From Lamprocystis purpurea DSM 4197 (lineage in GTDB: Bacteria > Pseudomonadota > Gammaproteobacteria > Chromatiales > Chromatiaceae), in assembly GCF_000379525.1 (NCBI RefSeq), contig NZ_KB902532.1:1-35665 (forward strand): a stretch of DNA of 35,665 nucleotides, in the 5' to 3' direction. The translations under genes were made by a program, and so were the position numbers. The notes below the pieces were generated by a model, which was not told the DNA's origin, did no database searches, and saw nothing but the letters and a program-made list of their open reading frames with translations. Position 1 is the stretch's first letter. Each line of letters begins with the position of its first letter. This document shows, piece after piece, positions 23,405 through 30,999 of the stretch.

Positions 23405-23595
23405 CTGTTGCAGAGTTGGCCTACGAACAGATCAAGACACTCCCTGAGATCGAGGCTCGGGAGGTACTGGATTTCATTGGTTATCTAAAGGAAAAGAGCG
23501 AGCGGGTGGAGTGGGAGGATCTGATGGGTGCCCAAGCGGCTTCGCTCGCCGCCGTCTGGGACAACCCGGACGATGAGGTGTGGAATGATCTATAG
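23401..23595 (+). CDS. DUF2281-like antitoxin
   Basis: A 64-residue protein: MTVAELAYEQIKTLPEIEAR, then EVLDFIGYLKEKSE and an acidic tail (WDNPDDEVWNDL). The pattern is that of DUF2281/RelB-like antitoxins whose C-terminus binds a MazF or PIN toxin. The stop overlaps by 11 bases a following ATG whose product begins like MazF but is cut short, so this antitoxin has probably outlived its toxin. No strong ribosome-binding site is seen before ATG 23401. Confidence 0.7.
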   Translation: MTVAELAYEQIKTLPEIEAREVLDFIGYLKEKSERVEWEDLMGAQAASLAAVWDNPDDEVWNDL

Positions 23596-23686
23596 GCGTG
23601 GCGCCTTGGCCCTGGTGCCTTTTCCGTTTTCACCGGGCGCGGCTGAGCCCCCATGCCCAGGTGTAATGCTGATAGCGCAGCCATAG
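23585..23686 (+). pseudogene. truncated MazF/PemK-type toxin
   Basis: Thirty-three codons beginning MIYRRGALALVPFPFS, the first strand of MazF/PemK ribonucleases. After PFPFS the usual DLSxxKxRPAL sequence is missing and unrelated residues run to TAG 23686. It overlaps the antitoxin gene by 11 bases, as an intact toxin would. The toxin is certainly inactive. Confidence 0.65.
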
Positions 23687-23707
23687 CCACTCTGACAGAG
23701 AAAACAG

Positions 23708-23920
23708 ATGAATTCTCCGGAACTGGAGCGAATTACGATCAACCCCAAGGTCATGAGCGGCAAGCCTTGTATCCGCGGCATCAGGATAACGGTCGGCACC
23801 GTCACTGGATTGCTGGCGTCAGGCGAAACGATAGACAAAGTCCTGGAACTCTATCCTAGCCTCGAACGGGCGGACATTTATGCGGCCCTGGCCTATGCGA
23901 CAATCGCTCCAGACCGATGA
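23708..23920 (+). CDS. DUF433 protein (antitoxin-like)
   Basis: A 70-residue DUF433 protein: ITINPKVMSGKPCIRGIRIT (9-28), then VTGLLASGETIDKVLELYPS and DIYAALAYATIAPDR. DUF433 proteins have a winged-helix fold and usually act as antitoxins of DUF5615 PIN-like toxins encoded immediately downstream. Here the next gene downstream is a convergent vapB, so the toxin is missing. The protein is complete. The 121-base gap between this gene and the broken DUF2281/MazF pair (23587-23707) shows nothing else. Confidence 0.82.
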   Translation: MNSPELERITINPKVMSGKPCIRGIRITVGTVTGLLASGETIDKVLELYPSLERADIYAALAYATIAPDR

Positions 23921-23934
23921 GTCGACCAGCACCA

Positions 23935-24132
23935 TCACGCATCGTCGCGCCGCGTGGCATCCAGGTCGCCGTCCCAGGGCAGCTTGCCGTGCGCCGCGCG
24001 GATGCGTTCCTGCTCCTTCAGTCGCACCAGGAGCCGCAACCCCTCCTCGACCGCCTCACGCTTGGTTTGCAGCCCCGAGAGCGCCTGTGCACGCTCCATG
24101 AGCCGGTCATCGATCACGATGTTCGTTCGCAT
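23935..24132 (-). CDS. vapB: VapB-type antitoxin (ribbon-helix-helix), orphan
   Basis: A 65-residue protein with the N-terminal MRTNIVIDDRLMERAQALSG and TKREAVEEGLRLLVRL of the COG5450 VapB group, a ribbon-helix-helix DNA-binding antitoxin. AGGAG lies 9 bases before ATG 24132. The usual downstream vapC is absent: the gene ends 15 bases from the convergent DUF433 gene. This is a second VapB family in the window, different from the AbrB-like one at 1175. The gap upstream (24133-24263) holds only its promoter region. Confidence 0.82.
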   Translation of the reverse strand: MRTNIVIDDRLMERAQALSGLQTKREAVEEGLRLLVRLKEQERIRAAHGKLPWDGDLDATRRDDA

Positions 24133-24263
24133 GCCGTGGATCTCCTGTAGATCGGTGTTGGCGATTATGCGCCTTGAGCTTGAGGTGATGGAATCCTCGC
24201 CTTGTCGTCTTACCCGCCGATCTTCATGGTCTACGATCGGTGCGTTAGGCCGCTAGCAGGAAC

Positions 24264-24340
24264 AACTTGGACACTTACCGGGTGCTCCGTGTTGACAGCG
24301 CAGCTATCCACAACACTCGCTGATGAGAAATGTCCAAGTT
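24264..24340. repeat. 77-base unit bounded by AACTTGGACA inverted repeats
   Basis: AACTTGGACACTT at 24264-24276 is matched in inverse by AAATGTCCAAGTT at 24328-24340 (12 of 13 bases). The 51 bases between contain TTGACA and a TATCCACAAC stretch but no gene. The size and structure suit a MITE or the fused ends of a deleted insertion sequence. It sits 17 bases from the 3' end of a broken RES toxin gene. Confidence 0.5.
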
Positions 24341-24356
24341 ATTTTTGCTAGGCTCC

Positions 24357-24797
24357 TTAGTGTTGCCAGCGTCCGCCGATCATCCTATCGATTACAGCAC
24401 TGCCCACGGCGGAGTAGTGCCGCAGATCGAACGGCGTCACCGTCACGTGCTCGGGCGGGATCGGGTTGGGATAATCGGGATGGCCAGCGTTGATCAGCAG
24501 GTTCCGCGCCGCGCCATCCGGGAGCGTCGAGGACGGGACCTGCAAGGCCAGGGAGTCGCGCCGATCCAGCCAGGCATTGCCGATCGCCTGGGTCGCCGTG
24601 GAATGTAGGTTGGAGATCAGCCGCCAGGTCGCCGGGAGGGTCGCCGGGTCCACCGACGGCAGGGTGCCGTCGGGAAAGGCCCAGGCCACCTCCACCAGCA
24701 GCAGTTCGGTGCCTATGATCTCCGGCAATTCGAGGCCCTGGCTCATCATCCCCTTCAGCCACTCCAGCGTCGCCAGTGCGGGGCTTTCGGCCCCCCT
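24357..24797 (-). pseudogene. 5'-truncated RES-domain toxin
   Basis: The frame is open from 24797 down and reads SPALATLEWLKGM, then LVEVAWAFPDGTLP, STATQAIGNAWLDRRDSLAL and the typical RES ending NLLINAGHPDYPNPIPPEHV. A TAA (24798-24800) lies just before SPALAT, so the N-terminal third with the catalytic Arg and Tyr is gone. No antitoxin gene is left. ATG 24749 could give a 130-residue fragment without activity. This is a different RES branch from the intact one at 9897. Confidence 0.7.
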
Positions 24798-24943
24798 TTA
24801 TTTTACTCGCGGCCCGCAGGAAACCCGGGTGTTCCGGAACTATCCGCACGCGGCAACGCGACTCGTCTAGCGAGTAAACTTAGATGATCGCTTTCATCAA
24901 GGCGCTAGCAATGGCGCTTTGGCGATCCGCTGAACGTGGGCGC

Positions 24944-25210
24944 TCAGGGGCGCGACGCTTGCGGCGCCTCCCTTGGAACGTCTTGTTCGGCAATTCGTTC
25001 CGGTATGAAGTCTACGTGATCAACCTCGTGCGGAGCGATGGCTCTGTTGATTGATGCCCGGAAGCGGGTGAACGTTTGGCGTTTGGACCTCACCGCCGAG
25101 AGATGGGACCAGCCACCCCACGGTGGCCGAGCCCTATCATCGGCGTGGACAAGCAGGCGGCGCGCTTTGACGCCAGTGAATAGGCACTCGAATACGTGGT
25201 TCCATGACAT
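24944..25210 (-). CDS. possible small protein or fragment, unrecognised
   Basis: An 88-residue frame from ATG 25210 reads WNHVFECLFTGVKARRLL, then QTFTRFRASINRAIAPHEVD and HVDFIPERIAEQDVPREA. It begins 24 bases after the PIN remnant on the same strand. Its residues look protein-like, but there is no good ribosome-binding site and I know no family. It may be a fragment of a larger gene. The stretch 24798-24943 beyond it shows nothing recognisable. Confidence 0.3.
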   Translation of the reverse strand: MSWNHVFECLFTGVKARRLLVHADDRARPPWGGWSHLSAVRSKRQTFTRFRASINRAIAPHEVDHVDFIPERIAEQDVPREAPQASRP

Positions 25211-25233
25211 TGGTTTTGGGCAGATTCGCCTCA

Positions 25234-25505
25234 TTACGGGAACTCTCGGGCCTCCGCGAGAACCTGTTCGTAGACGGATTGGCTCAACCAAAATCCCGCA
25301 CGCAGACGCAGATCGTCGAGCAAGGGTTTGATCGATCGGCATCGGCAACTTCATTGCGACCTGGCCAGGACCGCCCGCCCGCGTTTAACTCGAACCAAAC
25401 AGCCTCGGGAATCTGGATGCGGCCGAACAGGCTCTGCAGCAAGTCGAGTCTCCCGATCGCCGCGAGATTGGTCAGCGGCGAGGTGTCGCTGACAACCAGG
25501 CTCAT
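25234..25505 (-). pseudogene. PIN-domain toxin of DUF3368 type, deleted and frameshifted
   Basis: From ATG 25505 the sequence MSLVVSDTSPLTNLAAIGRL, then LFGRIQIPEAVWFEL, is a clear DUF3368 PIN toxin N-terminus with the first catalytic Asp (SDTSP). After GRSWPGRNEVADAD the central half with the other acidic residues is missing. In another frame the normal family ending appears (LLDDLRLRAGFWLSQSVYEQ, VLAEA), stopping at TAA 25236-25234. An internal deletion with a frame change has therefore inactivated it. Its start overlaps the stop of the UPF0175 antitoxin by 4 bases. Confidence 0.75.
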
Positions 25506-25792
25506 GGGTGCGAGCGCTCCCAGCAATCGATCGCCTTGAGATCTTCAGTTAATTCGGATTCATCATAATGAACCGGAATGCCGCGGGACGCAGACAATTG
25601 TCTGAATTCCCATAGCGACAAACCGGCAAGCGCTCGGGCCTTACCCGCCGACAGCCGCTGTTGCGAGTACAAGGCCAATGCCAGTTCCCGTTTCGCCTCG
25701 GCCGCCGTCAGGCGCGCCGAATCCAAGACGTCCTCGGGGATCTCGATCTGTGCCGCTGCCACGATGGCCTCCGCGTCATCTATTTCGTTCAA
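25502..25792 (-). CDS. UPF0175 antitoxin
   Basis: A 96-residue protein, apparently starting at TTG 25792. The UPF0175 core is clear: IEIPEDVLDSARLTAAEAKR, then ELALALYSQQRLSAGKARAL and the helix-turn-helix LAGLSLWEFRQLSASRGI. UPF0175 antitoxins pair with DUF3368 PIN toxins; that partner follows with an ATGA overlap but is broken. The gene begins only 15 bases after pyrC' on the same strand, so it is probably transcribed with the pyr genes. Apparently intact antitoxin, no active toxin. Confidence 0.82.
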   Translation of the reverse strand: MNEIDDAEAIVAAAQIEIPEDVLDSARLTAAEAKRELALALYSQQRLSAGKARALAGLSLWEFRQLSASRGIPVHYDESELTEDLKAIDCWERSHP

Positions 25793-25807
25793 TGTGGATG
25801 AGTCGAA

Positions 25808-27097
25808 CTAAGCACGCTCATGGACGATCCGCCCGCCGAGCAGCGTCCAGCGCACCCGACCCCGAAGTTGACGACCGAGAAAGGGGGTATTCTGACCCTG
25901 ACTGACGAGTGTCTCGGGGCTCAGGACCCAGGTTTCGGCCGGATCGAAGCAGCAGATGTCAGCCGGCCGGCCCGGCGCGAGACGGCCCAGGTCGTGGCCC
26001 AGGATCGCGGTGGGTCCGGTGGTCAGGCGGGCGATGGCGGCGGACAGGGTCAGGACGCCCTCATCGACCAGGGCAAGGGCGAGCGGCAGCAGGGTTTCCA
26101 GGGCCGAGATTCCGGGTGCGGTCTCGGGGAAGGGGGCCTGCTTGGCGTCGGCGTCGTGGGGTTGATGGTCGGAGCACAGCGCCTGAATGGCGCCTTCGGC
26201 AACGGCGGTGCGCAGCGCCTGCCGGTCGGCCAGGGTCCGCAGCGGCGGGATCACATGACAGTCGGCATTGAAGCCGTAGACATCGTCCTCGGTGAGGAAG
26301 AGTTGGTGCACCGAGCAGTCGCCGCTGGCCGGGATGCCGCGGCGCCGCGCCTCGGCCAGCATCTCCGCGCCGCGGGCGCTGGAGAGTCCGCGGAAGTGGA
26401 TGCGGGCACCGGTCTGTTCGGCCAGAGCCAGGGCGCGGGCGACGGCGACGGTCTCGGCAGCCTCCGGGATGCCGGGCAGACCCAAGCGGGTGGCGACCCG
26501 GCCCTCGTGGGCGCAGCCGCCCTCGCTGAGATCCGCGTCCTGGGGTTGCAGGAACAGCGTGAGGCCGAAGGTGGCGGCATAATCGAGGGCGCGCATCAGC
26601 ACCTGGCTGTTGCGGATGGGCCGGTCGGCCTGGCTGAGCACCGGGCAGCCGGCCTGTTTCAGGGCGGCCATCTCGGTGATATGGCGGCCGTCCAGACCCT
26701 GGGTGATGGCTCCGACCGGCAGCACCCGCGCCAGTCCATGGCGTTGCGCGGTGCGCAGGATAAGTTGGGCGACCGCCGGGGTGTCGATGATGGGGGCGGT
26801 GTCCGGCGGGCAGCACAGGGTGGTGATGCCCGCGGCGGCGGCCGCGCGGGTCTCGCTGGCGATGGTCGCTTTCTGTTCGTGACCGGGCTCGCGCAACCGG
26901 GCGGAGAGGTCGATCAGGCCGGGGCAGACCACCAGCCCGTGGGCGTCGAGCACCACGTCGGGCTGGAACCCGGCCGGGGGCGCGCCGATGGCGAGGACCC
27001 GGCCATCGGCGAGATGCAGATCGGCCTCGTGGTCGGTCCCGCTCGCCGGGTCGATCAGGTAACCATTAACAATGCTGATCTTTTTGCTGCTAGTCAT
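25808..27097 (-). CDS. pyrC': dihydroorotase-like PyrC' (non-catalytic ATCase subunit)
   Basis: A 429-residue protein from ATG 27097, a start that overlaps the end of pyrB by 8 bases. It is homologous to class I dihydroorotase ([26 protein letters not shown]...[18 protein letters not shown]). The zinc-binding HxH normally found in GLIDxHVHLREPG is replaced by [10 protein letters not shown], and the catalytic Lys region is also unusual ([15 protein letters not shown]). As known for Pseudomonas-type ATCase, such PyrC' proteins are inactive as dihydroorotases and hold PyrB in its dodecameric complex. A true dihydroorotase must be encoded elsewhere. The UPF0175 gene follows after 15 bases. Confidence 0.92.
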   Translation of the reverse strand: MTSSKKISIVNGYLIDPASGTDHEADLHLADGRVLAIGAPPAGFQPDVVLDAHGLVVCPGLIDLSARLREPGHEQKATIASETRAAAAAGITTLCCPPDTAPIIDTPAVAQLILRTAQRHGLARVLPVGAITQGLDGRHITEMAALKQAGCPVLSQADRPIRNSQVLMRALDYAATFGLTLFLQPQDADLSEGGCAHEGRVATRLGLPGIPEAAETVAVARALALAEQTGARIHFRGLSSARGAEMLAEARRRGIPASGDCSVHQLFLTEDDVYGFNADCHVIPPLRTLADRQALRTAVAEGAIQALCSDHQPHDADAKQAPFPETAPGISALETLLPLALALVDEGVLTLSAAIARLTTGPTAILGHDLGRLAPGRPADICCFDPAETWVLSPETLVSQGQNTPFLGRQLRGRVRWTLLGGRIVHERA

Positions 27098-28097
27098 CAA
27101 GGCCCCCCACGGCGCTCTGGCCGCGCAGGTTCTGGGTGCCGATACACATGGCAATGACCGCCATGCGCACGGCGATTCCGTTGCTGACCTGTTCCAGAAT
27201 CACCGAGCGTGGCCCGTCGGCCACCTGGGTGTCCATCTCGACCCCGCGGTTGATGGGGCCGGGGTGCATGACGATGGCGTCCGGCCGGGCGGTGGAGAGA
27301 CGCTCTTCGGTGAGTCCGTAGAGTTGGAAATATTCGTGCTCGCTGGGCAGCAGGGCGACGCTCATGCGTTCGCGCTGCAGGCGCAGCATGATCACCACGT
27401 CGGCGTCACGCACCCCTTCGCGCAGATCGTCGAAAACCCGCACGCCCAGGGATTCGACCTGCGCCGGCATCAGGGTGCGCGGGCCGATAACCCGGATCTC
27501 ACCGGTGCCCAGGGTGTTGAGCGCGGCGATCTGGGAGCGGGCCACCCGTGAGTGCAGGATGTCCCCGACGATGGCGATGCGCAGGTTCTCGAAGGCGCCC
27601 TTATGACGGCGGATGGTGAACATGTCGAGCATGCCCTGCGTGGGGTGCGCATGGCGTCCGTCCCCGGCATTGATGACGCTGACGTGGGGGGCGGCCTGGG
27701 AGGCGATGAAGTGGGCGGCGCCGCTGGCCGCATGGCGCACCACGAACATATCGACCTGCATCGCCTCCAGGTTGCGCAGGGTGTCGAGCAGGGTCTCGCC
27801 TTTGGTGGTGGCCGAGGCGGCGATGTTTAGATTCAGCACATCCGCCGACAACCGTTTGGCCGCCAGCTCGAAGGTGGTGCGGGTGCGCGTGCTGGTTTCG
27901 AAGAACAGGTTGGCCACGACCTTGCCGCGACACAGGGGGACCTTCTTGACCGCCTGCTGGGCGACGCCGAGGAAGCCCTCGGCCTGGTCCAGGACCTCGG
28001 TCAGGAGTTCGCGGCTCAAGCCCTCGACGGTGAGGAGGTGCTTGAGGTGACCCGCGGGGTCCAGTTGCAGATCGTGGGCATTGGCGTGGGACATCAT
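27090..28097 (-). CDS. pyrB: aspartate carbamoyltransferase catalytic subunit
   Basis: A 335-residue enzyme that makes carbamoyl-aspartate from carbamoyl phosphate and aspartate, the first committed step of pyrimidine synthesis. Signatures: [13 protein letters not shown] (carbamoyl-phosphate site), [31 protein letters not shown] and [12 protein letters not shown]. The N-terminal extension ([20 protein letters not shown]) is typical of the PyrBC' class, in which it contributes to nucleotide regulation. Overlaps pyrR by 4 bases and pyrC' by 8, so translation is coupled. Confidence 0.97.
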   Translation of the reverse strand: MMSHANAHDLQLDPAGHLKHLLTVEGLSRELLTEVLDQAEGFLGVAQQAVKKVPLCRGKVVANLFFETSTRTRTTFELAAKRLSADVLNLNIAASATTKGETLLDTLRNLEAMQVDMFVVRHAASGAAHFIASQAAPHVSVINAGDGRHAHPTQGMLDMFTIRRHKGAFENLRIAIVGDILHSRVARSQIAALNTLGTGEIRVIGPRTLMPAQVESLGVRVFDDLREGVRDADVVIMLRLQRERMSVALLPSEHEYFQLYGLTEERLSTARPDAIVMHPGPINRGVEMDTQVADGPRSVILEQVSNGIAVRMAVIAMCIGTQNLRGQSAVGGLDD

Positions 28098-28705
28098 GGT
28101 GCGGCCTCGACCTGGTGCGTCTTGGGTGCCGGCTTGGCCGGCGCACGCCCGCGCACCAGCACCAGCGGCGCCGGGCCGGTCAGCTTGATTCGCTCACCCG
28201 CTGCGAGGCGCGCGTGCAGGCCCACCACGTTGGGCTCGATCGGCAAATGGCGTCCGTCCAGCTCCGCCAGGACGGCGAGAATCACTGATTTGGGACGGCC
28301 ATAGTCGAACAGGGTATTGAGTGCCGCGCGGATGGTGCGCCCGGTCTGGAGAACGTCGTCCACCAGGATGATATGGCGGTTCTCGACCGTGACCGGCAGA
28401 TGCGAGGGGCGGACCTGAGGGTGCATTCCGATCCGGCTGAAGTCGTCGCGGTAATAGGAGATGTCGAGATGGCCCAGGGGATCGGCGAGGGCGAGTTCGG
28501 CGTGTAGCCGCTCGGCCACCCAGACCCCGCCGGTATGGATACCGACCATCAGGGGGGCGGTGATGTGCCGCCGCTCGAGCAGGGCCTGCAGGCCAATGCC
28601 CATGGCGGCGATGGCCGTCTCGACGGCGGCGTGATCCATCCAGATCTCTTGAGAATCACCGGGGTGGTTGATCGTTGCGGGGCTAAGGGGTTCGGGGTTG
28701 CTCAC
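28094..28705 (-). CDS. pyrR: PyrR: pyrimidine regulator / uracil phosphoribosyltransferase
   Basis: A 203-residue phosphoribosyltransferase-fold protein. The PRPP-binding motif [18 protein letters not shown] is present, with [18 protein letters not shown] (PRPP loop) and SYYRDDFSR. In Gram-positive bacteria PyrR is an RNA-binding attenuator; in proteobacterial pyrRBC' operons it is retained as a regulator or uracil phosphoribosyltransferase. The C-terminal tail ([16 protein letters not shown]) is an extension beyond the usual 180 residues, and so is the N-terminal 20. It overlaps ruvX by 23 bases and pyrB by 4. Confidence 0.95.
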   Translation of the reverse strand: MSNPEPLSPATINHPGDSQEIWMDHAAVETAIAAMGIGLQALLERRHITAPLMVGIHTGGVWVAERLHAELALADPLGHLDISYYRDDFSRIGMHPQVRPSHLPVTVENRHIILVDDVLQTGRTIRAALNTLFDYGRPKSVILAVLAELDGRHLPIEPNVVGLHARLAAGERIKLTGPAPLVLVRGRAPAKPAPKTHQVEAAP

Positions 28706-29129
28706 TGAGCCAGGCTTCCAGGATCAAGGCGGCCGCCAGGGCGTCGACCGCGTGGTGGGGTGGGGCGCCGGTGCGCGGCTTGGGACCGATCCGCGGGTTG
28801 GGGCGGCTGCTCAGTTGAGCGCGTGCCTCACAGGAGGTGAAGCGCTCGTCGACCAGATGCACCGTCAGCCCGAAACGCCCCTGAATCTGACGCGCGAAGC
28901 GGTGGACCAGGGGCGCCCAGTCTGCTTGCGTATCATCGAGCTTGTAGGGCAGGCCAATGACCGCCGCGCTGGGCTGCCAGTGCCGCACCAGGGCCTCGAT
29001 GCCGGGCCAGTCCGGATGCGCGCCGCGGCAGGTCAGGGTGGTCAAGGGGGTGGCGGAGCCGGTGACCGTTTGGCCGACCGCGACGCCGATTTTGCGCGGG
29101 CCGAAGTCGAATCCGAGCAGAGTTGGCAC
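28683..29129 (-). CDS. ruvX: RuvX/YqgF Holliday-junction resolvase-like protein
   Basis: A 148-residue RNase H-fold protein. Acidic catalytic residues appear in LLGFDFGPRKIGVAVG (D8), HLVDERFTSCEA and AVDALAAALILEAWL. RuvX acts in 16S rRNA 5' processing in E. coli and as a candidate Holliday junction nuclease. It overlaps algH by one base and pyrR by 23, an arrangement conserved in many gammaproteobacteria. Confidence 0.95.
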   Translation of the reverse strand: MPTLLGFDFGPRKIGVAVGQTVTGSATPLTTLTCRGAHPDWPGIEALVRHWQPSAAVIGLPYKLDDTQADWAPLVHRFARQIQGRFGLTVHLVDERFTSCEARAQLSSRPNPRIGPKPRTGAPPHHAVDALAAALILEAWLSEQPRTP

Positions 29130-29692
29130 TACGCGTGTCCGGCCTCGCCGCTGAGCAGGTTGAGATCGACACCGAGCAGCTTGGCGGCAGCCAGCCAGCG
29201 TGACTCCGCGTCCAGTCGGAAGATGATGTCGTCGTTGGCGGGGCCGCTGAGCCAGGCGTTGGCGCTGAGTTCCTGCTCCAATTGGCCGCTGCCCCAGCCG
29301 GCATAGCCCAGCGCGATCAGGACTTGCGGCGGACCCTCGCCGCCGGCGATGGCCTCCAGCACGTCGCGTGAGGTGGTCACGCTGATCCGGGAGGTGATGT
29401 TGATGGTGGAGTCGAACGACGGGCCGGCGGTGTGGAGCACGAAGCCCCGATCCGTCTGCACCGGGCCGCCTTGATAAACCAGGGTATCGCGCACCGCGCT
29501 GAGCCGGGTGGGGATGTCCAGTTGCGCCAACAACTCGCCCAGGGTCACCTCCGTGGGGCGGTTGATGACGATGCCCATCGCCCCCTGATCGGTGTGCTCG
29601 CAGACATAGGTGACCGTGCGCGCGAAGTTGGGGTCCTGAAGACCCGGCATCGCGATCAGGAAGTGGTTCGTGAGTGACGTACTGAAGCCCAT
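29129..29692 (-). CDS. algH: YqgE/AlgH family protein
   Basis: A 187-residue protein of the UPF0301 family: SLTNHFLIAMPGLQDPNFAR, then TYVCEHTDQGAMGIVINRPT, VYQGGPVQTDRGFVLH, ALGYAGWGSGQLEQEL and NAWL. Function is not established; mutants affect alginate regulation in Pseudomonas, hence the name. It opens the algH-ruvX-pyrR-pyrB-pyrC' string, all joined by overlaps. The promoter must lie in 29693-29898, which also contains a MITE-like element. Confidence 0.94.
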   Translation of the reverse strand: MGFSTSLTNHFLIAMPGLQDPNFARTVTYVCEHTDQGAMGIVINRPTEVTLGELLAQLDIPTRLSAVRDTLVYQGGPVQTDRGFVLHTAGPSFDSTINITSRISVTTSRDVLEAIAGGEGPPQVLIALGYAGWGSGQLEQELSANAWLSGPANDDIIFRLDAESRWLAAAKLLGVDLNLLSGEAGHA

Positions 29693-29745
29693 GGCGCTAG
29701 TATCCCGTGCCCCGCGGGCCGGGGCAAGCCCGAAGCGACGGATAT

Positions 29746-29809
29746 TATAGCCTTCGGACGTGATAACCGGATGTAGGGGCGGGTTCCAAACCCGCCCCTA
29801 CACGAAGGT
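29746..29809. mobile_element. second MITE-like copy, partly decayed
   Basis: The segment from TATAGCCTTCGGACGTGATA to the internal hairpin (GTAGGGGCGGGTT...AACCCGCCCCTAC, 29773-29801) is the reverse complement of the element at 13991-14067 with very few changes. Its outer right end (CGAAGGTCTG...) no longer matches the terminal repeat. It lies 54 bases upstream of algH and could alter that promoter. Confidence 0.72.
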
Positions 29810-29869
29810 CTGTCTGGATATCAGGTGCGAACGCAATAAGCGCTGCGCCGGTGCAAGGCCGGCGAATCG

Positions 29870-29900
29870 AGGATGGGTTTCGCTACGCTCTACCCATCCT
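29870..29900. terminator. hairpin repeat at the end of tonB
   Basis: A perfect 9-base inverted repeat, AGGATGGGT / ACCCATCCT, with a 13-base loop; it overlaps the tonB stop codon. GATGGGT...ACCCATC hairpins are frequent dispersed repeats in gammaproteobacteria. Position suggests it ends tonB transcription. Confidence 0.5.
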
Positions 29901-30999
29901 ACTCCCAGCCGAGCTTGCCGCCGCGCAGGAATTGCCAGGTGCGGATGATGTCGAGGACGTCGGTTTCGGCGGCGATGTCGGGCGGGAAGGGGGCGTAGGG
30001 CGCGGCGAGTTGGACGATCTTGATGGCGGCCTGGTCCAGCAGCTCGTGTCCGGAAGAGCGCACGATGCGGATCTGTTCCACGGTGCCGTCCGCGCGGACT
30101 CCGACATGCAGGATGAGATTGCCGTGGAGGCGCTGGTCCTTGGCGGCCTGTGGGTAGTTGAGGTTGCCGATCTGCTCGACTTTGCGCGCCCAGGCGGCGA
30201 GATAGTTGGCGTAGCGGTATTCGCGGGTGCTGGCGCTGATGGACTTGTGTCGCTGGCGGCTGGCATAGGCGCTGCCGCGCGCCTCCAGGCTTTCGGTGAG
30301 ACGGGCGATCTCCTGGTTGCGGCTGGCGAGGATCCGGGCGGCATCCACCGGTCGACCCGGGTCATTCAGGGGGTCGCTGCGGGGGTCATTCAGGGGATCA
30401 CTCAGGGGTTCGACCGGCGGCTTGACCCGCTGCTCCGGTTTGGGCTTGGGTGTCGTCGCGGTCAGGACCTCAGGCGGCTGGGCCCGCGCGGGTGGGGGCG
30501 GCGGCGGGAGCGGCGCCGGGGGCTCCGGTTCCGCCATCTCCTCATCCAGGAACTCGACCTCGGCGTTCGGATCCGCGTCGGCCGAGACGACGCTGTCGGC
30601 CTGCGGTGACTCGCCCACGCGTGAGCGCTGGGACAAGGCGGCATCCGGCTCGGGTGTCGGGGTGGTCTGCCCGGCGTCCTTCAGGATCAGGATCTCGAGT
30701 GTCTCATCCGCGGGCGCCTGGGTGACCGGTTGGGGCATGTGAAACGAGACGGCCAGGAGCAGGAACAGGTGCAGGAACAGGGCTGTCAGCAGGGCGAGCG
30801 GCAGCACGCGCGAGGGGTCGTCATCCAGCGGCGCGGTCAGCGCGCGGGGGACCGGCGGTGTCCGGAAGGTGGCGGCGCTCAAGTGGGTTCCGCGTTTCAG
30901 GCGCAAGCCCCAAAGGCTCATCGCCGGGGCTCCGCCAGGACGTCGCGACCGTGCGTCCGGATTGGTGCGCTTGCGTTTGGAGCGGCTGTGCTCGCTCAC
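29899..30999 (-). CDS. tonB: TonB protein
   Basis: A 366-residue energy-transducing protein, starting at GTG 30999 (GTGA overlap with apbE). After a basic N-terminus of 60 residues, a single membrane helix (VLPLALLTALFLHLFLLLAV, about 65-86) anchors it. Then come an acidic linker (about 130-155), a Pro-rich segment (PEPPAPLPPPPPPARAQPP) and an imperfect SDPLNDP repeat, which span the periplasm. The C-terminal TonB domain (about 285-366) has LNYPQAAKDQRLHGNLILHV and DLAAP-like helices, ending GGKLGWE. It carries the proton-motive energy from ExbB/ExbD (not in the window) to outer-membrane receptors. The long 60-residue cytoplasmic N-terminus is unusual. Confidence 0.93.
   Translation of the reverse strand: MSEHSRSKRKRTNPDARSRRPGGAPAMSLWGLRLKRGTHLSAATFRTPPVPRALTAPLDDDPSRVLPLALLTALFLHLFLLLAVSFHMPQPVTQAPADETLEILILKDAGQTTPTPEPDAALSQRSRVGESPQADSVVSADADPNAEVEFLDEEMAEPEPPAPLPPPPPPARAQPPEVLTATTPKPKPEQRVKPPVEPLSDPLNDPRSDPLNDPGRPVDAARILASRNQEIARLTESLEARGSAYASRQRHKSISASTREYRYANYLAAWARKVEQIGNLNYPQAAKDQRLHGNLILHVGVRADGTVEQIRIVRSSGHELLDQAAIKIVQLAAPYAPFPPDIAAETDVLDIIRTWQFLRGGKLGWE

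Noticed and set aside
25820-27157. 445-residue plus-strand frame opposite pyrC'
   Set aside because: Antisense shadow; Gly/Arg/Gln-rich product without motifs, while the minus strand codes a clear dihydroorotase homologue.
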